Assembly: GCA_029876055.1 (NCBI GenBank)
Contig: CM056879.1
Coordinates: 1,302,001 to 1,366,000 of the forward strand
Origin: Madurella fahalii
Lineage: Eukaryota; Ascomycota; Sordariomycetes; Sordariales
Direction: 5' to 3'
DNA length: 64,000 nucleotides
A program made the translations under genes and the position numbers. Numbering within the stretch: the first letter of the stretch is position 1; every line of letters begins with the position of its first letter. Positions 1-11,123 of this stretch are shown piece after piece. The notes under the pieces are model-generated. The model did no database searches. It worked only from the letters and a program-made list of their open reading frames with translations, and was not told the origin of the DNA.

Positions 1-809
1 ACGTACTGACGACCGCCGCAGGCGTGGCCGCGCAGCAGGCGAAGCTAGTAAGCTTCCTTACCCACCGCTCCCCTAACCCCCCCACTAGGAGCGTAGCTAA
101 CAAAACTTACCTCACAGTTCGCCGAAGCGGCCGACTTTTACCTCTCCCCACAGGGCTCCCCGCACCTCGCTGAGATCCACCTCCTCGCCTCCCAAGAGCC
201 CTCCAACACCAACGACGCCCTACTACTAGGGTACGCCCTCGAAGGCGTGCGCCTTTCCGCTTCGGGGGGCAGGTTCCATTTCCACGCTACAACGGCCGAC
301 TCGCTCCGCGCCGAGGACGGCACCGAAATCGTGATCCAGGCCGGGGACCACGTCACGGTCAACCTCGTAAGTCTTCCCACATCCCTAAACCACTCCCCTC
401 TTCCCGCAAAAAGCCCCCCTCAGAACTTCCCATATTCGCAGAGCAAAACCCACTTACACAAACCCCCCTAACATAGTTCAACAACAACACCACCCACAGC
501 CCAACCGTCTTCCCCAACCCAGACACCGTCGACCCGCGCCGCCCTGTCGAGAGCTACCTCGGCTTCGCGGCGGGGCCGAACGCTCTGCTGGGGAGGGAGA
601 TCAGCGGGGCCGGGCTGACCGAGATGTTCCGGGCGCTGTTCAAGCACCGGCACGTCCGGCGCGCGCCGGGCCCGCAGGGCCAGCTGAAGAAGGTCGTTGT
701 GAGGACGGGCGACGGGCAGGGCACGGGGGCGGTCCAGTACCTGCGGGAGGACTGGGGCTCGCTGGGGCCGTGGCCGGTTACTATGAAGGTTGTTTGGGAT
801 GAGGAGTGA
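1..809 (+). CDS. Psi-producing oxygenase (Ppo)-like fatty-acid dioxygenase, 3' end only
   Basis: This is the 3' end of a gene that begins before the window. Exons join as <1-47, 118-366 and 477-809, with GT-AG introns of 70 and 110 bp, all in phase. The translated tail resembles the C-terminal P450-like domain of fungal Ppo enzymes (linoleate 8R/10R-dioxygenase, diol synthase family), which make oxylipin signals controlling sporulation. Matching stretches include LTEMFRALF, RRAPGPQGQLKK and WPVTMKVVWDEE just before the stop. The heme-binding loop reads AGPNALLGREI: the position where a P450 has its heme-thiolate Cys (GPxxCLG) holds Leu. Loss of that Cys is known in PpoC-type 10R-dioxygenases, whose P450 half does not isomerise hydroperoxides, so a PpoC-like role is inferred. 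The peroxidase half lies outside the window. Confidence 0.8.
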
Positions 810-1850
810 TCGGGGGTTGGGGGTTCGCTGGGGAAGAAGGCGGACTGCGGATGGATGATGAGGGATGCCTTGCGGTTGGCGGGAAACAATTTTATGGTTG
901 GTTGCATGAGGGGTTTTAATATTTGGTTCTTGTTTCGATGCTCCCATCGTTCGTTGACAAACATGCTAATTTGGTACCTTCGTCCTTGAAGAGAATTAGT
1001 AATGGTCCTCTTGTGTCGCTGTGCCTGCTTGCCTAACATAGGGAAGGCATTTCTCTGAAATTTATGCCATCACCTCGACTACCTAGGCCTCTGTACTTTT
1101 CGCTGCCGGTCGATCAGATGATGACACCCAGTTAGCGGCCATCCTGTACCACGGCGGTACCTAGCTAGGCATCATCATTCTCCCCATTGCCAGCACCGAA
1201 CACAGGCCTAGGTAGTCAAGGCGATGACATGAATGCTTGAAGACCCTCGTCTTTTCGCAAATTGTCTCTTTTGCTACCGGCGTCTAAGCGGCGTTTATTG
1301 GGAGACAAGATGGGAATAAACTATACTCAGAGGCGAGATCGTGATGAGAATGACGATAAAAGCGTAATGGAACGGAGACGAGAAAGCGGAAAACCGAGGA
1401 AACAAAGGAGAACTACAGGCAATTGCGACTTGTATCGGCCGAGTGACCTCGAGTGTATCAGAACCGGATGGATTCGTTAATCCTCGCGTGACGGGATACA
1501 AGGATTTAACAAGTGATATGCGTAGGGCAAACTGAATAATAGGCATAGAAGAAGTATCCTTCTCTAATGCAATAATTACCCCGCGTTGATGTGGCACTAA
1601 GACGCTCCATTACATGACTACAGGTGCTCAGATTTACTCCATCTCACCGGTAACATGGGATGTTTAGCGTTTCCACGGTGTCACGTAGCTTGTATGTGCT
1701 GGAGGAGGGGTAATGTGGATACTGCCACGATAGCGTTTGCGAGGTGTACTGGAAGAGGGCAAACGAGAACACCTGAGCCTGGACTGCCATGACTCAATGG
1801 GCGTAACGGAATATGACAAAACAAGGGCGCAAACACAGGGCAAAAGCATA
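810..1850. other. Intergenic, no gene seen
   Basis: This is the spacer between the Ppo-like gene and the tRNA. Only short open frames without recognisable motifs are present. The first part presumably carries the 3' UTR of the oxygenase. I see no RNA gene or repeat. Confidence 0.6.
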
Positions 1851-1932
1851 GGTCCTACCCGGACTCGAACCGGGGTTGTCGGAATACTCTGATGCTCAGA
1901 ATCCGGAGTGATAACCGCTACACTATAGAACC
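1851..1932 (-). tRNA. tRNA-Gln (CUG anticodon) with an 11-nt intron
   Basis: The minus strand folds as a complete tRNA. The acceptor arms are GGTTCTA and TAGGACC, the T arm is CCCGG-TTCGAGT-CCGGG, and the anticodon loop is TTCTGA followed by an insert. Removing 11 nt (plus-strand 1885-1895) placed just after the base 3' of the anticodon leaves a 71-nt tRNA with anticodon CTG (Gln). That is the normal position for eukaryotic nuclear tRNA introns, which are cut by the splicing endonuclease. The sequence matches the usual fungal tRNA-Gln closely. The outermost anticodon-stem pair is a C-A mismatch, so exact stem edges are slightly uncertain. Confidence 0.9.
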
Positions 1933-2507
1933 TGTTGACCCTGGTGGTTAAGGGCTTCGTTCTTGGCGCCACACGGAGAATAGCTCCTCCTATAACTCGC
2001 GAGTTCTGATCCTATCGACAACCAATCCGGTTTTTGTGCAATCACGGATACATTTAAAGCGTGTCTGTAAACAGACGCACGTACATCCCAGCTACTACGT
2101 TGGCCTTGCACGGAATGGATTGCCCACCATGTCAAACGCGAAAAACAGGTTAACAAATCAAATGAATCCAACTTGAAGCAAAAGAGAGAGAGAGAGAGAG
2201 AGAGCGTGCTGCGCTCTCAGTCACTATCAATTCTGTTTGCTCGGCACAGTGTTCCGAGGAGAAATGTCGAATGAGCGATGGCCAATAACCGGTTTCTCTG
2301 TGTCAGACTTCGCTTGCCGACCGTGCAAATCTCCTAGCGAGTCAAATCACATGCCAACGACGTCACTGGTCTGGGGTGCTCATGGCAGCCGATATTTCAT
2401 CAAATTCCGAGTTTCTGTCATGGCCCAGTAATCTGCTCCTTGTCTCCTGCTCGGAACAAGTACCCTGCCTACCTTTAGGTTTCGAGCTCTCTTGGCCATG
2501 ACCGATC
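1933..2507. other. Intergenic between tRNA-Gln and nitrate reductase
   Basis: No gene is recognised here. The stretch contains a GA dinucleotide run (separate entry) and presumably the nitrate reductase promoter. No clear TATA box or nitrate-regulator site was identified. Confidence 0.5.
2183..2204. repeat. (AG)n microsatellite
   Basis: About eleven AG units stand in a row, roughly 300 bp upstream of the nitrate reductase start. No function can be read from it. Confidence 0.9.
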
Positions 2508-5500
2508 ATGCCACACCACGTGCCCTGGGAAGTCAATATCAAAGACCAACCAGGGTCTTCTGAGCAGGACATCAGGGACGAACCGGATTGGGTCCAGCGG
2601 CACTCTCATAGCATAGGGTTCAAAAACAAAGACGGCCGTCGACCAGGTCATGCCGACCGGGACTCAGACCATGAGGGCGAGATCGAAGACGCTCGCCGTC
2701 AGCTCGAGGAGCTGCGCCGAAAGATTGACACTGGCGCCCTAGTCAATTTCCGCGATCTGATACAGCACCAACCCTCGTTTCATCTGCGCCATCCCGAGAA
2801 CAGGTCTCTAGGCTGGCGCTACGTGCTACAAACGACCGAGGACTGGGTCAAGAATAAGCAGAGATGGCCAGCGAACGTGCGGAAATGGCAAAAGGCGGGG
2901 GAAGCGGAGGAACAGAAGCAAGCGGAACATGAAAAGCAGGGCGGTAGCCTCCCTGGTGGCGACAGCCAAGATCAACGACATCACAAGGAGGGCGAGAAAC
3001 CGGAACTAACCGTCCAGGAACGCGCCTTTTTGGAGACTCTCCAAGCTGAGAGGCATCACAGAGCAAGCCTCAAAGAAAATGACGGCAAAGGGAAGTCCCC
3101 CCAGACACATAACAGGTCGTCCATCACCATCGACGAGCAAGATCAATTCACCCCGGACAATTGGCTTCCCCGGTATCCCGGCTTGATTCGTCTTACGGGG
3201 AAGCATCCGATGAACGCTGAACCCTCGCTGATACAGCTGTTCGAGGGTGGCTTGATCACGCCCAACGAGCTGCACTTTATCCGCAACCACGGCCCGGTGC
3301 CGCGGTTGCTGTGGGAGTTTCACAAACTGGACATCGAATACAACGGCAACACTCTGTCGTTGACCATGGATCAGCTCAAGACGCGCTACCGAGACTCGAC
3401 CATCAGCATCCCCGTCGCCATCGCATGCACTGGCAACCGGCGCAAGGAGCTCAACCTGCTCCGCAAGACAAAAGGTGCCAACAATGCTGCGGCGTCGATC
3501 GGCTGCGCGTACTGGAAAGGCCCACTCCTGCGGGACGTCTTGTCGTCCGCCGGAATTCCTGAAAGCCTCCCCGCCGGCACCCGATACTGGGTCAACTTTG
3601 CAGGCGCTGACATGCCGAGCGAAGGCCCCTACGAAACCTCGATTCCCTTTGAGTACGCGATGGACCCGACCAACGACATCCTCCTCGCTATGGAGATGAA
3701 CGACCTCCCATTGCCCCCTGATCATGGATACCCCGTACGCCTTATAATCCCCGGCTACGTCGCCGCCCGCTGTGTCAAGTGGCTCCGGCGGATATGGATC
3801 AGTGACCACGAGAATGAGAGCTACTACCACATCTGGGACAATCGTCTGCTGCCGCCGTTTGTAACAGATAAGGACAGTGAGTTTGCCAAGGTCTTGTTCA
3901 ATCATCCAAGCACGGCAATCAACCAGCAGAATGTGAACTCGGTGATTTGTAAGCCTGTCCAGGGTGAGGTGATACCAATGAAGGATGTCAAGGCGGGAAA
4001 GACCTACCGTATACAGGGATATGCACACAACGGCGCCGGGCACGAAGTCCAACAAGTTGAGGTGTCGCTCGACGGGGGGAAAGGATGGCTGTTTGCGACT
4101 CGGCGATTCCCTGACTTTCCCATCCGACACGGTAGCAAATTTTGGTCGTGGGTATTCTGGCAGATCGATGTGGAATTGGCGGATCTGGTGCGGGCGCCGA
4201 GTGTCGTTGTGAGATGCTTGGATGCGGCTAAGAACACGCAACCGCGAGAGTTGACCTGGAATGTCATGGGCATGATGAACAACTCCTGGTACACGGTCAT
4301 GACTGAGACAATCACCGACCACGAGGACAATACGCCTGCAGTGCTGTTCCGGCATCCCACTGAGGCGGCGTCGTTGAGTGGTGGATGGATGAAGCCGTCC
4401 CAGGAGGCCAAGCTTGCCCAAGCCAAACAGGAAGGCGGTACACCGCGGAAGCAGTTCACTCGCGAGGAGATCGAGAAGCACGACAGGGAAGATGACTGCT
4501 GGATTGTGGTGGACAACAAGGTGTACGATGTAATGAGCGTGCTGGCGTGGCATCCCGGGGGGAAATCATCCATCATGACGCATGCAGGCCGGTGCCATCA
4601 CGAGACAACCGATGAGTTTTCCAGCATCCATGATGATTTTGCCTACAACAAGCTGCATGGTATGTCAATACCTCACATTCATCCTTTGGAATGTCTCGGT
4701 GTGTTAACCATGCCTCGCAGAATGCATTCTCGGCCAAGTCACCGAAAAGACAGCACGCTTCATCAAACAGGGCGCCGAGGCAGCAGCCAAGGAGCGGGCC
4801 GAAAACGCCCAGAAGCAAGGCAAAGGCGATCACTTAGCGCTCCAAAAACACCGCTGGGTGCCCGTCAAACTGGTCGACCGCCGCGTCGTCTCCCCGGACA
4901 CTCGCACCTACACCTTTGAGCTCCCCGCGGGCAAATCATCCCTCGGCCTCGGCACATGCCAACACATCCAGCTCGGTTTCCACCTCCAAGATAAGATGCT
5001 CGTCCGCTCCTACACGCCCACCCGCCCGATCCTCACTGAAGACGGCAACACCTCAGTCCCCCAAACCGAGCCCGGATCCAACGAAGAGGAGCGGCAACAA
5101 AACCCCTCCACCAACCAACCGCGGCGCGACTCCCCCCCCTCCATCCTCGAATCCAAATCCACCGCGCCGGAAGGGACGTTCGACCTGACCATCAAGACCT
5201 ACTTCCCGACCGAGGACCAGCCGGGCGGCGCGCTCTCCAACCTCCTCGACTGCATGCCGCTGGGCGAGGAGGTCGAGATCCGGGGGCCAACGGGGGACAT
5301 CACGTACCTGGGGCGGGGGGAGTTCTGGATCTCGGGCCCGTCGGCGCGCCGGATGCGGTTCGGGCGCGTGTCGCTGGTGCTGGGCGGGTCGGGGATCACG
5401 CCGGGGTACGCGCTGATGGCGCGGATCCTGCTGGACGAGGGGGACCCGACCGAGGTGCGGGCCGTGGACGCCAACCGGACCGAGGGCGACATCCTCCTGC

Positions 5501-5806
5501 GCGACGAGCTGGACCGCTTCGAGGAACGCTCTCGCGGCCAGGTCCGGATCACGCACGTCCTGAGCCAGCCCGGGGACGGGTGGGCGGGCGAGCGCGGCAG
5601 GGTCGATGCCGCCTTGTTGAGGCGGTATCTGTTCCCGCCCGAAAAGGGCAGCGTGGTGTTCCTGTGCGGACCACCCGGGATGGTGCAGGGGGTTGTGTTG
5701 CCCGCGCTGAGAGGTATGTTATCTTGCGTTTGGTGCTACGTGCCGGTGCTAACCGCGACGCTTAGATTGGGGATATGTGGAGGATGAGAATATGTTTGGG
5801 TTTTAG
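2508..5806 (+). CDS. Nitrate reductase [NAD(P)H], molybdopterin/cyt b5/FAD
   Basis: Exons 2508-4659, 4721-5713 and 5766-5806 encode 1061 residues. The enzyme reduces nitrate to nitrite in the cytosol, the first step of nitrate assimilation. The molybdopterin domain has the Mo-ligand Cys in IACTGNRRKE (about residue 306) and GYVAARCVKWL. A Mo-Co dimerisation domain follows. The cytochrome b5 domain has HPGG (about 681) with a second heme His in FSSIHDD. The FAD domain has RSYTPT (about 812), and the NAD(P)H domain has GSGITPGYALM and CGPPGM. The protein ends DENMFGF, typical of the family. Oddities are a long charged N-terminal extension of about 210 residues and a proline/serine-rich insert of about 45 residues just after RSYTPT. 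The family is usually about 870-980 residues. The start is the first ATG of the long frame, and an internal start is possible. Whether it is the main nitrate enzyme (niaD/nit-3) or a paralogue cannot be told, so no symbol is given. Confidence 0.92.
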
Positions 5807-6299
5807 GTACTTACTTTTACAAACAACGCATTGGTGGCTAGTAGGGTGGGTAACTGGTGGTTTTATGGCGCTCTAAGTTGTCAACGACAAGCTGTGGGGA
5901 CTTGGCTACAATATAAAAACTCGTGAATCTGTCAACTTGAGACGACGTAGGAAATAACTCACTTTCTGGAACAAGGTTGGATACCTGGGTATCGTCAAGT
6001 ACTTCCATAATCTGTAATTGTGGCCAACAATTGCGTTCTTCACCATTATGATGCTTCACGGGTTCCATAAACACAGTTTATGACATTGGAAAGCGTTAAA
6101 AATTGTTTTCTGTATCCTCAACGGCGTCGTGGCTGGTCACTCCTGAAATCCTAGGCAAGTCTCCAAAATAGTGACACGGCTTCATTAAACACAATTCTCC
6201 CGCCCGGGATCTCCCCGCCAAACTGACATCGCTCAACAAAATCAACGCACTGCCTCTGAGAAAGATTTCCAAACTTTGACTCGGGTCAGGTCATGCCGC
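5807..6299. other. Convergent intergenic spacer
   Basis: This is 3'-3' spacing between nitrate reductase and the DUF3292 gene. It is AT-richer than its flanks and no gene is seen. Confidence 0.6.
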
Positions 6300-8584
6300 T
6301 CACCACGCCTCCCACTTCTGTGCTCCCATTGCCACCAATCGATTAAACAGCTCATCCCTCAACGGCACAGCCGTGACCTTGAACTCCCTCCCATCCACCG
6401 TCTTAATCTCCAACCCATCCTTCACCTCCCTCTCCATCGACCAGCCCACCACCAGCTTCGCCTTCCACCCGTAACCTCCAATCTTCTTCATCTCCACCAC
6501 ATCGCCGACAGGGACGCTCCAAACGGGGTGGACGTCCTCCCTCTCGGCGCCTCCAATCTTCACCCTCGACCGACTGCCCTCCCCAAACGCCACAACCGGC
6601 ACCGTGCCCGCGTCGCTGAGATAAACACAGCCCTTGCGGCCCTCGTAGCGCGCCTCGAACTCGACCGGCCCGCTGACCGGCGCAGCCGCGTGGCGGGCGG
6701 GGATGACGCCGAGGCGGTTCCGGGCGGGCTCGCTGCCGGCCTTGGCGCGGACCGTGTCGGTGCCCACGGCCGTCTTGACCACGCCGCGCGTGGTGCCGCG
6801 GAAGAAGCCCAGGAGCCGGCTCCCCGTCTTCCCGTGCTTGGTCTCCCGCGCCGCGTCCACGTCCGCGCCGCCCGTCTCGTGGGCCGTCGCCGGGTCCGGC
6901 TGCGCGATCGCCGCGTCCAGCTCCCCCTGCGATGCGTTGAGGGGTGGCCCGGCGCCAGTGGCGCGCAGGTGGGCGTCGGTGACCGAGGCGGGCTCCGACG
7001 GCGGAGGCGACGAGATGCGCGGCGGCGGGGGCAGCGGGGCGTGGTTGGCTTCGCCGCGGCGGAGGAGGGTGAGGGTCAGTTGGGCGTTTGTGGGGACGCC
7101 TTTGAGGATCGTGCTGTTGGAGAGGGGTTGTTAGCGGGAGTTGTTTTGTTTTTATTTATCATACAAGCTAGGTGAGGGAGACGTACTTGCGCGGCTCGAG
7201 AAGCTTTTGCCAGTTGGGAATGGTGCGGTTGAGCCAATCTAGACCCCGCGAAATGAGGGGGTCGCCGAAAAATATGAGGCCAATAAAGAGGGAAAGGGAC
7301 TTGAGGAAGATGTAGGGCGTGACGAAGAGGGAGACGCCGAAGACGAGAGGCAGGAGAAGGGCGACGAGACGCAGACGGAAGACTTCGGAGGGGAAGACGG
7401 GGATCGGGGTAAGCGCGCTGGGGCATGTCAGTCAGGTTTGGAAATACGAAAAGCGGTAGACGTACTTGGCGAAACGCTCCCAGGTGTCTGCCATGGTGCC
7501 GATGGTATGCATGATGGGGCGCATCTTGGACCACATGGCTGTCTCCACGGGGACCTTGGTCTTGTCGTGCTTGGCGCTAGGCTTGGACCCGGCAGCCTTA
7601 TCTTTGGCGTCGGCGGCCTTGACAGCAAGGGCGGTTGGATCAGGAGCTGCGTCAGTTGCCCCATTCTCATCTGAGTCTTGATCGCCTTGTGGGTGCTTCC
7701 CGGCGGCACTGCTCAAGGCAACCGAGGCGATGCTGCTAACGAAATTACTAGCCTCCTGCTCGACCGCTTCGCCCTTGTGGTTTTCCGGCGCGCCCGTAGC
7801 GCTGTCGCGGCTGCCAAGGAGGCCCGCCTTTGGTTTCTGCACGCCACCGGTTTTGCTGTCGACTAGAGAGACCGGGGCTGGAGGGAACAAGATGCCGCGC
7901 GATTCGGGAACCGCAATGAGTGCGACAAGCATGGCCGATAGAAGAGGAGCCAAAAGGTCAAACAGCCAGGCGGTGAAGTAGGCTGCTGCGAAACATGCCG
8001 TGCGTTGCGTCTCGCGCCAAGACCGGAGACGGGCGATGTGTTTGACACCAGCAAGCAATCCGACCCCCACAGTCATGTAGAGTCGCTCAATGTTGGCGCG
8101 CATCTTGTCCGGAGAGAACTCTTCATCATCGGCAATGTTGAGGTCTAAGCCGCCGGGCGCTGGATAAGGGGTGGACTTGACGTGGTAGATTTGCTGAGAC
8201 GTGTTAGTGTGCTCTGCCTCCCAAGTCTTCGACGAAGCTTGCCTTGTTGAAACGCCGAACGAGCAGCCACAGCTCTTCATTGTCCATACCAGCCACCAAT
8301 GGGGCGGCGATATCCTGCTTTTTCTCATTCCATCCGAGGTCAAGCACTTGGCGATCGTGCTCTTGCTGGGCGCGCCCTTGCTCTCTCTGGTTGTCTGCGG
8401 CCAGGGCGTGTGATAGAGTCTGCCCGCCTTGAAGGTCGTCTGCGGTACCTAGACTGTCTCGGCCGGCGGTATTCGCGGGATTTGACGCCGGGACGGGGAG
8501 GTAGTCTTTGACACCTACGCCAGGTCCAGTGTCTGCAGCTGCGCTGGTGCTTGGCGGAGCCGCATTCGGGCGGTCGGAATCCAT
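6300..8584 (-). CDS. DUF3292-type fungal membrane protein
   Basis: Four exons (8584-8243, 8193-7466, 7417-7187, 7113-6300) give 704 residues in consistent phase. I assign it from memory to the fungal DUF3292 family, whose function is unknown. Residues 1-115 are polar and low-complexity. The middle has hydrophobic segments around AAYFTAWLFDLLAPLLSAML and, in exon 3, VALLLPLVFGVSLFV and SLSLFIGLIFFG, consistent with two membrane-inserted hairpins. The C-terminal ~150 residues form a beta-rich segment with alternating polar strands, possibly GRAM/PH-like, which would suit an ER or contact-site protein; this is inference. Intron 1 starts with GC rather than GT (separate finding). No disabling lesion is seen. 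Confidence 0.75.
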
Positions 8585-9368
8585 GCTGACATTAATTCGT
8601 GGGAAGTATGCCTATAGCCCGGTTCCCTACCATGCGCTCGGGATTGCATTGAGCATGGCTTCGTCCGAAGTCTGGGGTGTTCTGGGACCATTTAAGGAGC
8701 ATCTGATGTTGGAAGCGGAGCTGGGTGTTGCTCAAAGGAACCATGACATCAATGGCGCCAATCAGCAGCTGGCAAACCTGAGAAGTGACGCAGCCTCCAG
8801 AACACTGGGCCGCCCGCTTAGGCGCTAAATTCCAACTTTGACGCATTCCTCTTCTTCGCTGCGATGATTCTGACTAGGAATGAGACGGGTCAAACATTCC
8901 TTTTCTGCCTTTAGATGTTCGGCTCGAGAAAGCGCAGAAGAGTTATGGAGACAAATGGGGTCACTTACACGTTGCTGCCGGCTGCTCGCAGTTGGCAGAG
9001 TTCTTCTGGTGGACACTCGATGCGGCCGGATGTTGCCGGGAGCATTATTCAACATAGTAGAAACTACACAATATTCACTAAAATACAATATGAACTACGC
9101 CTGAGTTTGCGAGGTAGGGACTGCTCTATTGTCACAGATCTCAGGGGAGGCATTCGGTCCCACCCGAGCAACCGGGCCGTTGGTCTCCACTTTGCCGGTT
9201 CCACGAGCCGATAGGAGGTGACAACATGATGTCATGACGACATGGAGATATACAACTCTTCAAAACCCTCGCCAAAAACCCGCCCAAGATGGCCTATCTA
9301 CTAGGTAGTTAATCAACGCACGGTCAATTCACCTCCTCACGCTCTCTCCGACCGGCATTACACCCATC
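8585..9368. other. Divergent promoter region, DUF3292 / phosphomannose isomerase
   Basis: The two flanking genes are read outward from this stretch. Short open frames at 8508-8828 and 8880-9214 lack recognisable motifs. CTACTAGGTAG-type palindromic motifs occur near 9300. The promoters of both genes should lie here, but no TATA box is obvious. Confidence 0.5.
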
Positions 9369-10650
9369 ATGACTGACCGCGTCTTCCAACTTTCCGGCAG
9401 CTGCAACAATTACCCATGGGGTAAACAGGGGCAACAGTCGCTCGCCGCCCAGCTTTGCAAGAAGACGGATCCGAGTTTCCAAATCAAGGACGATGAATTC
9501 TACTCGGAGATGTGGTTTGGGGATTACCCCGACTACCCTGCCCGGGTGCTGAAGACTGGCGAATTGCTCAAGGACGTGCTCGACAAGAACCAGGAGACGC
9601 TACTTGGGAAGAAGGTGATTGAGCAGTTTGGAGGACAGTTACCGTTCCTGCCCAAGGTTGGCCCGTCAAACTGATTTTGGTCGAGCATCATATCCTCTGA
9701 CACAAAACTCGCAGATCCTCTCGATCGCCAAGGCCCTTCCACTCCAGATCCACCCCAACAAGGATCTCGCAGCGCAACTGCACGTCAGAGACCCCGACAA
9801 CTTCACCGATCCCAATCATAAACCTGAGATCGCCGTCGCCCTCTCCAAATTTGAAGTCTTTGCCGGCTTCAAGCCCCTCGCCGAGATCGCGCCGCTCTTT
9901 AACCTCCCCGCGCTCCGCCCCTTCGTCCCAGCAGACACACATGCCACCCAATGGACCGACAAGACACTCCGCGAAGTCACCCGCAACCTCCTCAAAGCCG
10001 ATGAGGCTACCGTCAAATCCACCCAGGATCTTCTCCTCAAGACCCCGAAATCCGACTTTGCCCAAGCCCGAGCAGCCTACATCCCCGACCTTCTCCAACG
10101 TCTGCAAGAACAATACGGCCCGGAGGACCCGGGCTCGTTGGTTGCTCTGACATGCATGAACTTTATGACCCTAGAGCCAGGAGAGGCGCTATTTATCCCC
10201 GCCGACGGCATCCACGCTTATCTGAGCGGAGACATCGTCGAGTGCATGGCGCGGAGCAACAATGTGCTCAACTCGGGGTTCTGCCCACCCGCGGATCGGA
10301 ATAACATTGACATGTTTACCGATACGCTAACGTTCAAGGCGCATTCGACGGGGGACGTGTTGCTGAGGGACGTAAAGACAGCGAAGAGCAACACGGGCAA
10401 GACGAGGGTGTATGCGCCACCGATGAGCGAGTTTAATATGCTCAAGGCAGCGTTGAAGGCCGGGGAGACGGACGAGATTGAAGAGGGCGACGGACCTGGG
10501 GTTATGATTGTTACGAGGCGCAGCGGGAAGATGGAGGCGGATGGGAAGGTGTTCGAGTTGGGAGAGGGGGCGATCTATTTTGTCGCGCCGGGGGTGAGGG
10601 TGAAGTGGGAGACTGAGAGCGGGATGGAGGTGCACATGGCTGTTGTTTGA
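9369..10650 (+). CDS. Mannose-6-phosphate isomerase (type I PMI)
   Basis: Two exons (9369-9656, 9715-10650; 58-bp intron) encode 407 residues. The enzyme interconverts fructose-6-phosphate and mannose-6-phosphate in the cytosol, supplying GDP-mannose for protein glycosylation and cell-wall mannan. The type I cupin fold is evident. It starts with FQLSGSCNNYPWGKQG. The zinc ligands sit in PLQIHPNKDLA (Gln and His), NHKPEIAVAL (Glu) and PADGIHAYLSGDIVE (His), and YLSGDIVECMARSNNVLNSG is the family signature. The segment where homologues have a LWMGTHPSGPS-like motif reads EMWFGDYPDYPARVL, somewhat diverged. The length is slightly short of the usual ~430. The frame is intact. Confidence 0.9.
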
Positions 10651-11123
10651 GGTGTGCCCTATTGCCACTAGTAGCTGCTGGGGGGTGGACGTTGAGGAAA
10701 TTCAACGTCGTTAACACAGAAATCTCCGTTCTACGAGACATTCGGAGTTTGTGGTCCGCAACTTTACAGCCGACCGGTGGTGGTCTTCTCGTCTAGTGGC
10801 AACTTAACAAAACAGAAGCGCACGGTAGTGCTGTAATAACCTTACCTCAGGTAGTAGCTTTTCGGTGCAACGCTGCGGATAATCTCCGCGGTACCAGAAT
10901 ATAACAACTGCCCTGCTCCCGCTTGGCGGCTCATGAGACACCACGTTCACCTACTCCGGCTAAATAACCAAGTACTTCTGTAGCAACAGCATTGACAATG
11001 CAAGCTGTCAATTTCAAAACTGTTCTCATGTGTCAACCTCATCCTTAATATCCTCTCTCCGGCTAGACTTTCACATGGCTGGTCGACAACCTCCCAACGC
11101 GAATCTCACCATCCAAAAAAATA
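10651..11123. other. Intergenic, no gene seen
   Basis: This is the spacer between phosphomannose isomerase and the SET gene, both on the plus strand. I see no RNA gene or repeat. Confidence 0.6.

Noticed and set aside
3006..4553. A 515-codon minus-strand frame inside nitrate reductase
   Set aside because: It has no recognisable domain, and it lies wholly within the molybdopterin and cytochrome b5 exons of the plus-strand gene.
6276..7175. A 299-codon plus-strand frame antisense to the DUF3292 gene
   Set aside because: Low-complexity His/Pro/Arg composition typical of a shadow frame; the minus-strand gene is well supported by splicing and membrane segments.
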